The position numbers were made by a program, and so were the translations under genes. Below the pieces are notes generated by a model. It saw nothing but the letters and a program-made list of their open reading frames with translations, ran no database searches and was not told where the DNA came from. Below are positions 23,907 through 34,086 of a stretch of 64,000 nucleotides of DNA, piece after piece (position 1 is the stretch's first letter; the number at the start of each line of letters is the position of its first letter). The stretch lies in contig NZ_VFTC01000006.1 in the NCBI RefSeq assembly GCF_007003975.1, forward strand, positions 1 through 64,000, read 5' to 3'. The stretch comes from Mesorhizobium sp. WSM4306 (GTDB lineage Bacteria > Pseudomonadota > Alphaproteobacteria > Rhizobiales > Rhizobiaceae).

Positions 23907-26546
23907 ATGCGAACCGATACCGGCCAGGTCTTCAAGCTCGAAGACTATCGCCCCAGCGCCTTTTCCATTCCGCAAACCAACCTCACCTTCCGCCTTTCGC
24001 CGGATACAACGCGCGTCACCGCCGTGTTGACGGTCGAACGCCGCGACGGCGCTGCCGCATCAGTGCCGCTGATGCTCGACGGCGACGGGCTGGTGCTGAA
24101 GCGCATCGCCATCGACGGCCGCGAGCTTGCGCCGGCGGATTATCTCGCCACGCCGGACCAACTGACCATTTTGAAGCCCCCGGCCCGCTTCGAGCTGCTG
24201 CTCGAGACCGAGATCGCACCGGCCAGCAATGAGGCGCTGATGGGCCTCTACCGCTCCAGCAATGTCTATTGCACGCAATGCGAGGCCGAGGGCTTTCGCC
24301 GCATCACCTATTTCCTCGACCGCCCCGACATCCTGTCGGTCTACACCGTGCGCATCGAGGCAAGGCTGGACGAGGCGCCGCTGCTGCTCTCCAACGGCAA
24401 CCCGGTGGAAAGCGGCGCTCTGGCCGATGGCTGGCACTATGCTGTCTGGCACGACCCCTTCCCCAAGCCGTCCTATCTGTTTGCGCTGGTGGCCGGCAAT
24501 CTCGGCCAGGTCGCCGACAGTTTTGTCACCATGTCCGGCCGCAAGGTCGAGCTCGGCATCTATGTCGAGCCGGGCAAGGAAGGGCTCGCCGGCTACGCCA
24601 TGGATGCGCTGAAGCGCTCGATGCAATGGGACGAGCAGGCGTTCGGCCGTGAATACGACCTCGACGTCTTCAACATCGTCGCCGTCTCCGACTTCAACAT
24701 GGGGGCGATGGAGAATAAGGGCCTCAACATTTTCAACGACAAATATGTGCTTGCCGATCGGGAGACCGCGACCGATGCCGATTTCGCCAATATCGAGGCG
24801 ATCATCGCGCATGAATATTTCCACAACTGGACCGGCAACAGGATCACCTGCCGCGACTGGTTCCAGCTCTGCCTGAAGGAAGGGCTGACGGTCTTTCGCG
24901 ACCACGAATTCTCCGCCGACCAGCGCTCGCGCGCGGTCAAGCGCATCGCCGAGGTGCGTACGCTGAGGGCGCATCAATTCCCCGAAGATCAGGGGCCGCT
25001 GGCGCATCCGCTGCGGCCGCGCCGCTACCGCGAGATCAACAATTTCTACACGGCCACGGTCTACGAAAAGGGCTCGGAAGTCGTGCGCATGATCCGCACC
25101 ATTCTCGGGCCGGAAGCCTTCCGCGCCGGCATGGACCTCTATTTCGAGCGCCATGACGGCGAAGCCGCGACGATCGAGGATTTCCTGAAGGTGTTCGAGG
25201 ACGTTTCCGGGCGCGACCTGTCGCAGTTCGCGCTCTGGTACCACCAGGCGGGCACGCCGAACCTGACCGTCAGTTCGACGCACAACCCGGCGACGCGCGA
25301 GTTCACACTCGAGATCGAGCAGTCGGTGCCGCCGACACCGTCGGAAAGCCGCAAGCGGCTGATGCACATTCCGCTCGCCTTCGGCCTGGTCGGCGCCGGC
25401 GGCGAGCCGGTCGCCTATGGCGGCGTCGAGGGCGCCGCAGTCGAGGATGGCGTCATCCATATCCGCAAGCGCCGCCATATGGTGCGCTTCTCCGGCGTTG
25501 ACGAGCGGCCGGCGGTGTCGCTCAACCGCGGCTTCTCGGCGCCGATCACGCTTTCGGTCGAACAGAAGGCCGACGACCAGTACTTCCTCGCCGGCCACGA
25601 CAGCGATGCCTTCGCGCGCTGGCAGGCGTTCAACACACTGCTCACCGATGCACTGATAGCGGCCTTCCGACAGATCCTCGGCGGCGCGAAGCCGGCCTTC
25701 AGCGCCAGGCTGACCGGGCTTGCGGGCAAGATCGCCGGCGATGAGACGCTCGAGCCCGCCTACCGCGCGCTGGCGCTGTCACTTCCCGGTGAGACCGACA
25801 TTGCCCGCGACATCGGCGGGAACATCGATCCCGACGCCATCTTTGCCGCCCGTGAGGCGCTGGCGCTTGAGATCGCGCGCGCCAATCAGGACGCCTTCGC
25901 CAATCTTTACGGACGCCTCGCCAACGACGGTCCGTTCAATCCCGACGCCGCAAGTGCTGGACGGCGGGCTTTGCGCAACATCGTGCTCGACTATCTCTCG
26001 CTGTTGCCGGCAGGCGTCGAGCTGGCCACCCGGCATTTCGAGGCCGCGACCAACATGACCGACCGCGCCGCAGCGCTCAACGTGCTTGCGCATCGCCATG
26101 ACGGGTCACCCGAGGCGGTCAAGGCGCTGGCCGACTTCGAGACGCGCTATGCGACCGATCCGCTGGTGATGGACAAATGGTTCCAGATCCAGGCCAGCGT
26201 GCCGGGACCACGGACCGTGGACACGGTGCGCAAGCTCGTCGGCCACGCTTCCTTCTCGATGGCCAATCCGAACCGGGTGCGCTCGCTGGTCGGCACATTT
26301 TCCAGCGCCAACCAGACCGGCTTCCACCGCGCCGACGGCGAAGGCTACCGGTTTTTTGCGCAGACCGTAATCGAGGTGGAAAAGCGCAACCCGCAAGTCG
26401 CGGCAAGATTGGCGACGGCGCTACGCTCCTGGCGTTCGTTGGAACCGGGCAGACAGGCCAAGGCACGGGAAGCGCTGCTGGCGATCGCCGGTGCCGAGAA
26501 CCTCTCGGCGGATTTGCGCGATATTGTGGAGCGGACCCTGGCGTGA
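23907..26546 (+). CDS. pepN: Aminopeptidase N
   Basis: An 879-residue M1 zinc aminopeptidase that removes N-terminal residues from peptides in the cytoplasm. The GAMEN exopeptidase motif is in MGAMENKGLNIFND, the zinc motif HEYFH is at 302-306 with the third ligand in the following LKEGLTVFRD helix, and YEKGSEVVRMIRTIL holds the catalytic tyrosine. The C-terminal armadillo-like domain of the PepN branch is complete, and the length equals E. coli-type PepN. ATG 23907 follows AGGGAAA; earlier in-frame codons overlap the divergent transporter region and look non-coding. Confidence 0.95.
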   Translation: MRTDTGQVFKLEDYRPSAFSIPQTNLTFRLSPDTTRVTAVLTVERRDGAAASVPLMLDGDGLVLKRIAIDGRELAPADYLATPDQLTILKPPARFELLLETEIAPASNEALMGLYRSSNVYCTQCEAEGFRRITYFLDRPDILSVYTVRIEARLDEAPLLLSNGNPVESGALADGWHYAVWHDPFPKPSYLFALVAGNLGQVADSFVTMSGRKVELGIYVEPGKEGLAGYAMDALKRSMQWDEQAFGREYDLDVFNIVAVSDFNMGAMENKGLNIFNDKYVLADRETATDADFANIEAIIAHEYFHNWTGNRITCRDWFQLCLKEGLTVFRDHEFSADQRSRAVKRIAEVRTLRAHQFPEDQGPLAHPLRPRRYREINNFYTATVYEKGSEVVRMIRTILGPEAFRAGMDLYFERHDGEAATIEDFLKVFEDVSGRDLSQFALWYHQAGTPNLTVSSTHNPATREFTLEIEQSVPPTPSESRKRLMHIPLAFGLVGAGGEPVAYGGVEGAAVEDGVIHIRKRRHMVRFSGVDERPAVSLNRGFSAPITLSVEQKADDQYFLAGHDSDAFARWQAFNTLLTDALIAAFRQILGGAKPAFSARLTGLAGKIAGDETLEPAYRALALSLPGETDIARDIGGNIDPDAIFAAREALALEIARANQDAFANLYGRLANDGPFNPDAASAGRRALRNIVLDYLSLLPAGVELATRHFEAATNMTDRAAALNVLAHRHDGSPEAVKALADFETRYATDPLVMDKWFQIQASVPGPRTVDTVRKLVGHASFSMANPNRVRSLVGTFSSANQTGFHRADGEGYRFFAQTVIEVEKRNPQVAARLATALRSWRSLEPGRQAKAREALLAIAGAENLSADLRDIVERTLA

Positions 26547-26584
26547 GCTGTCGTTGCGCCTGTATCTGACGGGACTTTGGTCCG

Positions 26585-26884
26585 TCAAAGCGGCTGATGG
26601 GACTGAGGCTTTGCAGTCAACTCGATTCCAAGCGCTTTCATGACAGCAATCGTTGTTTTCAGGGTCGGATTGCCGTTCTCACTGAACGAGCGATAAAGCT
26701 GCTCGCGCGAAAGTCCTGTCTGGCTCGCTATTTGAGCCATGCCCTTGGCGCGGGCCACGACACCCAGGGCATGCGCGATATAGCCGGAATCTTCGGAAGC
26801 AAACGCTTCCGCCATGAATGCCGCAATCGATTCATCGGAGGTCAGACCTTCAGCCGGATCGAAGCTTGTCAGTTTTTCAGCCAT
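26585..26884 (-). CDS. HTH antitoxin of a RelE/HigB-type toxin-antitoxin pair
   Basis: A 99-residue addiction-module antidote protein. MAEKLTSFDPAEGLTSDESIAAFMAEAFASEDSGYIAHALGVVARAKGMAQIA matches the family with its acidic N-terminal half, and SREQLYRSFSENGNPTLKTTIAVMKALGIEL is the HTH part. ATG 26884 lies one base after the toxin stop (TGACATG), and the ribosome site is inside the toxin gene, so the pair is coupled. An upstream in-frame ATG overlaps the toxin and was rejected. It should repress the pair through the 18-bp palindrome at 27190-27207. Confidence 0.88.
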   Translation of the reverse strand: MAEKLTSFDPAEGLTSDESIAAFMAEAFASEDSGYIAHALGVVARAKGMAQIASQTGLSREQLYRSFSENGNPTLKTTIAVMKALGIELTAKPQSHQPL

Positions 26885-26885
26885 G

Positions 26886-27182
26886 TCATTCGCTCCATTC
26901 CTTTGCCAGTCGTTTTGCCGTCTTGATGTCTTTCTTCTGGGTGCTTTTGTCGCCACCGCAAAGAAGCACGATGATGGTGCTCCCGCGCTTCTGAAAATAA
27001 ACGCGGTAGCCGGGGCCGAAGTGAATACGCAACTCGCTTATCCCTTCCCCGACGGGCTCGACATCTCCGGGATGCCCATAGGCGAGACGGTCGAGCCGCG
27101 CAAAGATCGCGCCTCGGGCGCGCTCATCCTTAAGCCGCGTCCACCACTTTCGGAACGTTTCGGTCTGCTTTAGATCAAGCAT
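26886..27182 (-). CDS. RelE/HigB-like toxin (Gp49 family addiction killer protein)
   Basis: A 98-residue RelE-superfamily protein of the PF05973 (Gp49-like) type. Typical sequence is TFRKWWTRLKDERARGAIFARLDRLAYGHPGDVEPVGEGISELRIHFGPGYRVYFQKRG, followed by ILLCGGDKSTQKKDIKTAKRLAKEW; the basic and aromatic residues of the ribosome-dependent RNase face are kept. It is the first gene of the pair, so order is toxin-antitoxin as in higBA. A perfect palindrome begins eight bases upstream of its start, overlapping the expected promoter. The pair sits between pepN and the pleC-like gene. Confidence 0.9.
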   Translation of the reverse strand: MLDLKQTETFRKWWTRLKDERARGAIFARLDRLAYGHPGDVEPVGEGISELRIHFGPGYRVYFQKRGSTIIVLLCGGDKSTQKKDIKTAKRLAKEWSE

Positions 27183-27189
27183 GCAGGCT

Positions 27190-27207
27190 TGTAGTTTATA
27201 AACTACA
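27190..27207. promoter_or_regulatory. 18-bp perfect palindrome, likely toxin-antitoxin operator
   Basis: TGTAGTTTATAAACTACA is fully self-complementary and contains TATAAAC, a possible -10 element for the minus-strand toxin gene. Placement immediately upstream of the toxin start fits autorepression by the HTH antitoxin. Confidence 0.75.
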
Positions 27208-27419
27208 TCCTGTCAATGAGATGCAAAGGGGATCGACCTTGATCTCGTATCGCTGACCTCGTGTGCATCGCTTGCGGCTTTCCAGTTATTTTAGTCGATT
27301 TTTAATGTTTTTTGCCCGCGCCACTGGACAAGGCGAATCACCTTTGATTCTTTACAGACGATTCGGACGTGCGGTGTTGCCGGATCGTCAAGCGTACGGA
27401 AATTCGGGGAGTGCCATTT

Positions 27420-29741
<2,322 letters not shown>

Positions 29742-29791
29742 CGGTCCGCCACCATATGCCCCGAGCAGGGCCACAGTCGCCCTTGAAACTG

Positions 29792-29817
29792 TTATCTATA
29801 TTATCTACTATAGATAA
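29792..29817. promoter_or_regulatory. Inverted repeat upstream of the Phd/PemK-type pair
   Basis: TTATCTATA (29792-29800) and TATAGATAA (29809-29817) are perfect 9-bp arms around an 8-base spacer that repeats the TTATCTA motif. It lies 13 bases before the antitoxin ATG and is strikingly AT-rich compared with its surroundings, as expected of an operator overlapping a promoter. Confidence 0.7.
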
Positions 29818-29830
29818 AGAGGTAGCTTTC

Positions 29831-30091
29831 ATGCGCGTGACATCGACCGAATTCCAGCAAAACGTCGGACGCTTCCAGGATGCCGCCCAGCGGGCGCCAG
29901 TAGCGATAACGAAGAATGGCCGTACCCATACGGTGCTTCTGTCGGCGGCAATGTTTGAAGTTCTGGTCAAGGGGCGGGTCGCCCGTCCCGTTGAGGACTT
30001 GGACGACGAGACATTGAACGCGATCGCCAAAAGCGCCGTCCCATCAGAATATGACGGGCTGGACGCGATGCTCAAAGACTGGACGCCGTGA
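29831..30091 (+). CDS. Phd/YefM-family antitoxin
   Basis: An 86-residue antitoxin. The N-terminal Phd/YefM fold is seen in MRVTSTEFQQNVGRFQDAAQRAPVAITKNGRTHTVLLSAAMFEVL; the C-terminal tail (LDDETLNAIAKSAVPSEYDGLDAMLKDW) is acidic and probably disordered until bound to the toxin. A GAGG site precedes ATG 29831. Its stop overlaps the start of the toxin (GTGA), giving translational coupling and the order antitoxin-toxin. An AT-rich inverted repeat lies 13 bases upstream. Pairing of a Phd-type antitoxin with a PemK-like toxin is a less common combination. Confidence 0.88.
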   Translation: MRVTSTEFQQNVGRFQDAAQRAPVAITKNGRTHTVLLSAAMFEVLVKGRVARPVEDLDDETLNAIAKSAVPSEYDGLDAMLKDWTP

Positions 30092-30525
30092 GTCTGCCCA
30101 AGCCTGTCCCCGGTCTGGTGATTTCCTACTCCTATCTATGGGCGGACGAGCACAACAAAGGTGCGGAAGAAGGCCGCAAGAACCGGCCTTGCGCAATTGT
30201 TGCGGCGCGTCGGATCGTGGAGGGCCGCGAGGTGGTCACTGTGGTTCCGATTACTCACCAGGCTCCGAATGATCCCGCCGATGCGATAGAGATACCTGCA
30301 CCACTCAAGGCTCACCTTGGACTCGACGATATGCCGTCATGGGTGCTTGTCAGCGAGACCAATGATTTTCTCTGGCCCGGTCCCGATCTCAGGCCTATTG
30401 CGGGAAGCAGGCTCACCCGCTTCCACTATGGCTTGTTGCCGCCTCGCTTCTACGCATATCTGCGCGAGCGGATTTTGCAGACTCACGCGAGCCGTGCTCT
30501 GCGCCGTGTTCAAAGGACCGAGTAG
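30088..30525 (+). CDS. PemK/MazF-like toxin
   Basis: A 145-residue protein starting at GTG 30088. The start resembles the PemK/MazF barrel (PVPGLVISYSYLWADEHNKGAEEGRKNRPCAIVAARRI, with the E-GRK-RP-IV pattern), followed by VVTVVPITHQAPNDPADAIEIP, a strand equivalent to the MazF PIT region, and SWVLVSETNDFLWPG. It would act as an endoribonuclease neutralised by the preceding antitoxin. The first strand carries substitutions compared with classical MazF, and the C-terminal 30 residues (RFYAYLRERILQTHASRALRRVQ) are a basic helix not found in small MazF proteins. Family call is good; activity unknown. Confidence 0.8.
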   Translation: MSLPKPVPGLVISYSYLWADEHNKGAEEGRKNRPCAIVAARRIVEGREVVTVVPITHQAPNDPADAIEIPAPLKAHLGLDDMPSWVLVSETNDFLWPGPDLRPIAGSRLTRFHYGLLPPRFYAYLRERILQTHASRALRRVQRTE

Positions 30526-30538
30526 CTGTCCGGTCTTG

Positions 30539-30569
30539 TCGGTCCGGCGGCTTTTCGCCGCCGGACCGA
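30539..30569. terminator. Strong hairpin between convergent genes
   Basis: TCGGTCCGGCGGC (30539-30551) and GCCGCCGGACCGA (30557-30569) form a perfect 13-bp stem with loop TTTTC, between the PemK-like gene and the EF-hand gene. There is no T tract, so factor-assisted termination or mRNA protection is likely. Confidence 0.6.
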
Positions 30570-30581
30570 GATCATTGAACC

Positions 30582-31055
30582 TCACTGCATGCTGTCGTCG
30601 CCGCCGTCCCATTGGTGGTGGCGACCCATGCGGCCGTTCGTCGGCAGCTCGTTGCGCTCGATCTTGCCGTCATTGTTGCGGTCGAGCATGGCAAACGCCT
30701 TCTTCTCGCGCCCGGTGATGTCTTCCGTGGTAAGCGTGCCGTCACCCTTGGTGTCGTAGCGGGCGATAATGCGCTTGGCCATTTTCTCGAAACGCGCCTT
30801 CTCCAGCGCGTCGGCGAGCTGAGCGACGGTCAGCTTGCCGCCATTGTCGGCGACCAGCTTCTTCAGCCGTGCGTTCATGGCGTCGGAAAACTGGTCGAAG
30901 CTGATGGTGCCGTTGGAATCCTTCATCGCCTTGTCGAGGCGCATCATCGTGCCCTCGCGCATTCTGGCGCTGGCATTGTTCTCGGCATAGGCGGTGGTGC
31001 CGACGGCGCCGGCCAAGGCGACGAAGGCAAGGGCAAGTCCGGTTGTCTTTCTCAT
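30582..31055 (-). CDS. Secreted EF-hand calcium-binding protein
   Basis: A 157-residue exported protein. Residues 1-24 form a signal peptide (MRKTTGLALAFVALAGAVGTTAYA). Three EF-hand-like segments follow: DSNGTISFDQF, YDTKGDGTLTTEDI and LDRNNDGKIERNEL; the last two have complete Ca2+-ligand spacing, while the first is shortened. The C-terminus is His/Asp-rich (MGRHHQWDGGDDSMQ). It probably binds Ca2+ in the periplasm. An AGGAGA ribosome site supports ATG 31055 over the earlier in-frame ATG. It follows glnE on the same strand with 64 bases between, so read-through transcription is possible. Confidence 0.9.
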   Translation of the reverse strand: MRKTTGLALAFVALAGAVGTTAYAENNASARMREGTMMRLDKAMKDSNGTISFDQFSDAMNARLKKLVADNGGKLTVAQLADALEKARFEKMAKRIIARYDTKGDGTLTTEDITGREKKAFAMLDRNNDGKIERNELPTNGRMGRHHQWDGGDDSMQ

Positions 31056-31119
31056 AGGTATCTCCTGTTGCATCGTCACCCCCGATGCGATCCGAAACAG
31101 CCGTCAGCGCTTCACGCCC

Positions 31120-34086
31120 TCACGACCCTTTCGCACGAAGCAAAAGGTCGAAATCCTTTCTGACCTTTTGCGACGTCTCCTTGAGATGTGCTTCCAGCAC
31201 ACCGAAATCCGGCAGGTCAGTCACCGCCAGAAGCAGATCCGACAATCCCGGCGGAACGTCGTCGCGCTCGAATGGGCCGGTGAGGCAAAGCCGCGTCATC
31301 TGGGTCAGTGCCAGATAGAGTTGATAGGCTTCGCAAAGCTGCTGCCTGACATCGGCGTCAGCGAAGTCCGGCACCAGATGCGAGAGGATTTCGCCGGTGG
31401 CGGTCAGCCTTCCGCCGGCTTCGACCTGGCCGGTGATGACCGCCACCTGCGCGATGAATTCGAGGTCAATGAGGCCGCCGGGGATCAGCTTGATGTCCCA
31501 GAGATCGCGCGGCGATTTTTCCTTCTCGATCAGCGCGCGCATCTCCGATGCCTCGGCCCGCACCTTGGCGGCGTCGCGCGGCAGCGCCAGAAGTGCCGCC
31601 ACCTCGGCTTCGACCTCGGCGCACAGTGCGGCGTCCCCGCCGACGGCGCGGGCGCGGGCCAGCGCCATGTGCTCCCAGGTCCAGGCTTCCAGGCGCTGGT
31701 ACTTCTTGAAGGCGTCGACATGGGTGGCCACCGGCCCTTTGTTGCCGGATGGTCGCAAGCGCAGGTCGAGTTCGTAGAGCACGCCCTCGGCGGTCGGCGC
31801 CGAGACAGCCGCGATCAACCGCTGCGTCATCCTGGTGTAGTAATGCGACGGCGCCAGCGGCTTGTGGCCGTCGGATTCTTCGGCATCGGCGTCGTGGTCG
31901 TAGAGCAGGATGAGGTCGACGTCGGAGCCAGCCGTCAATTCGCGGCTGCCGAGCTTGCCCATGCCGAGCAGCGACACCGTGCCGCCGGCGATACGGCCGT
32001 GGCGCAGTGCGAATTCGGCCGTCACTGCCTGCAGTGCGGCGTCGATGGTGAGGTCGGCGAGGTCGGAAAAGGCACGGCCAGCACGGCTCGGGGTGATCGA
32101 GCCGGCGAGCAGACGTACACCGATCAGGAATTTCTGCTCGGAAGCAAAGATGCGCAGGCGGTCGAGCACATCTTCGTAGGCCCGGTCGCCTTCGATGAAA
32201 GCCGCCAGCCGCGCGGACAGATAGGCGCGGTTGGGCAGTTCGTTCAGCAGCGCCGGATCGAGCAGACCGTCGAAGACATGCGGGCGCTTGGTGATGATCG
32301 CAGCCAGCCGGGGCGCGGCACCCATGATGGTCGCCATCAGCTTCAGCAGAGCGGGGTTCGATTGCAGCAGCGAAAACAGCTGGATGCCGGCGGGCAGACC
32401 GGCGAGGAATTCGTCGAAGCGCACCAAAGCCTTGTCGGCCCGGCGCGTCTGGCCGAAGGCTTTGAGCAGCGCCGGTGTCAGTTCGGTCAGCCGCTCACGC
32501 GCTTCAGCCGACTGGGTGACGCGGTAGCGGCCGAAATGCCAGCCGCGGATGACGCGGCAGATGTCGCTCGGCCGCTTGAAGCCGAGCCCGTGCAAGGTCC
32601 GCAGCGTGTCGGGGTCGTCGACATCGCCGGTAAAGACCAGATTTCCGACGCCTGCCGACAGTTCCGGAGCTGTTTCGAACAGCGCAGCGTAATGGCGCTC
32701 GACTTCCTGCAAAGCCGCGCGGAAGGTTTCGGCAAATTCCGCCGCATCGGCAAAGGTCAGCATATGGGCGATGCGTTCCAGCCCCTCATCATCGTCCGGC
32801 AGGATGTGCGTCTGCTCGTCGGCGACCATCTGGATGGCGTGCTCGACGCGGCGCAGGAACCAGTATTGGCGGGCGAGCGTGTCACGGGCATCGGCGGTGA
32901 TCCAGCCGCGTGCCGCCAGCGCACCCAGCATCGGCACGGTCTCGCGTCCGCGCAGTTCGGGAAAACGGCCGCCGGCGATCAGTTGCTGGGTCTGGACGAA
33001 GAACTCTATCTCGCGAATGCCGCCACGGCCGAGCTTGACGTTGTGGCCCTTCACCGCGATCTCGCCATGGCCCTTGTGGGCATGGATCTGGCGCTTGATC
33101 GAATGGACGTCGGCGATTGCCGCATAGTCCATGTATTTGCGCCAGACATAGGGCTGCAACTCCCGCAGGAACGCTTCGCCGGTGGCGAGATCGCCGGCCA
33201 CGGGGCGCGCCTTGATCATGGCGGCGCGCTCCCAGTTCTGGCCGCGCGCCTCATAGTAGCGAAGTGCTGCCTCGACCGGGATTGCCAGCGGCGTCGAGCC
33301 GGGATCGGGGCGCAGCCTGAGGTCGGTGCGGAAGACATAGCCGTGCTCGGTGCGGTCCTGGAGGATGCGCACCAGCCTGCGGGTCAGGCGCGCAAACAGC
33401 TCGGTGGCATCGAGCGGATCGACGATCGCCTTCGCATCCGGATCGAAGAAGACGACAAGGTCGATGTCGGAGGAAAAATTCAGTTCATGGGCGCCGAGTT
33501 TTCCCATGCCGAGCAGAATCCAGCCGGACTGCTGCGACGGGTTTTCGGGATCCGGCAATTTGAGCTTGCCCTGGCTGTGCGCCTCGCGCAGCAAGAAGTC
33601 AACCGCCGCGCGGGTGCAGGCGTCGGCGAGATCGCTGAGGCGCCTGACCGTCAGCGAGGTCTCGGCCTCGCCAGAAAGGTCTGCAAGCGCAATCAGGAAG
33701 TGAGCTTCCCCCTTCCACTGCCTGAGCTCCATCATCAGGCTCGATTCCGACACAGACTCAGCGAAGGCCGCCTTGCCGATCGCTTCGCCGATGACGGTCA
33801 GCCGGGCCTCAACACCGGCATCGAACAGCGCGTCGAGGATTTGCGGCCGGCGACGTGCGACATCGCGGAGGAAAGGCGAGAGATCAGTGACCGCAGCGAG
33901 AAAATCCTGGGCCGCGCCCTTGCCGCCCAAGAATTTCGCCAGCCGCGGCAGGTTCTCGTCCTTGGCCTCGCCAGCGATCTCCGACAGTTCACTGCGGGCG
34001 CGGCTCTCATCCAGCGGCGCGAGCTTTGCCGCCAGTTGCAGCTGCCATTCGGTCTCGATCGGTTTCGCAGCCATTCTCACCGCCAT
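31120..34086 (-). CDS. glnE: Bifunctional glutamine synthetase adenylyltransferase/deadenylase
   Basis: A 988-residue enzyme that adenylylates and deadenylylates glutamine synthetase under PII control, tuning nitrogen assimilation. It has two nucleotidyltransferase domains: the N-terminal one with LNFSSDIDLVVFFD near residue 210 and the C-terminal one with LTAGSDVDLILLYD near residue 700, each with the DxD metal motif, plus GMGKLGAHE and GMGKLGSRE loops, followed by PII-uridylyltransferase-like helical domains. Length matches the family. The ATG (34086) overlaps the stop of the preceding kinase gene by one base (TGATG) and has GGGAGG upstream, so it is translationally coupled to the two-component pair. 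Confidence 0.96.
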   Translation of the reverse strand: MAVRMAAKPIETEWQLQLAAKLAPLDESRARSELSEIAGEAKDENLPRLAKFLGGKGAAQDFLAAVTDLSPFLRDVARRRPQILDALFDAGVEARLTVIGEAIGKAAFAESVSESSLMMELRQWKGEAHFLIALADLSGEAETSLTVRRLSDLADACTRAAVDFLLREAHSQGKLKLPDPENPSQQSGWILLGMGKLGAHELNFSSDIDLVVFFDPDAKAIVDPLDATELFARLTRRLVRILQDRTEHGYVFRTDLRLRPDPGSTPLAIPVEAALRYYEARGQNWERAAMIKARPVAGDLATGEAFLRELQPYVWRKYMDYAAIADVHSIKRQIHAHKGHGEIAVKGHNVKLGRGGIREIEFFVQTQQLIAGGRFPELRGRETVPMLGALAARGWITADARDTLARQYWFLRRVEHAIQMVADEQTHILPDDDEGLERIAHMLTFADAAEFAETFRAALQEVERHYAALFETAPELSAGVGNLVFTGDVDDPDTLRTLHGLGFKRPSDICRVIRGWHFGRYRVTQSAEARERLTELTPALLKAFGQTRRADKALVRFDEFLAGLPAGIQLFSLLQSNPALLKLMATIMGAAPRLAAIITKRPHVFDGLLDPALLNELPNRAYLSARLAAFIEGDRAYEDVLDRLRIFASEQKFLIGVRLLAGSITPSRAGRAFSDLADLTIDAALQAVTAEFALRHGRIAGGTVSLLGMGKLGSRELTAGSDVDLILLYDHDADAEESDGHKPLAPSHYYTRMTQRLIAAVSAPTAEGVLYELDLRLRPSGNKGPVATHVDAFKKYQRLEAWTWEHMALARARAVGGDAALCAEVEAEVAALLALPRDAAKVRAEASEMRALIEKEKSPRDLWDIKLIPGGLIDLEFIAQVAVITGQVEAGGRLTATGEILSHLVPDFADADVRQQLCEAYQLYLALTQMTRLCLTGPFERDDVPPGLSDLLLAVTDLPDFGVLEAHLKETSQKVRKDFDLLLRAKGS

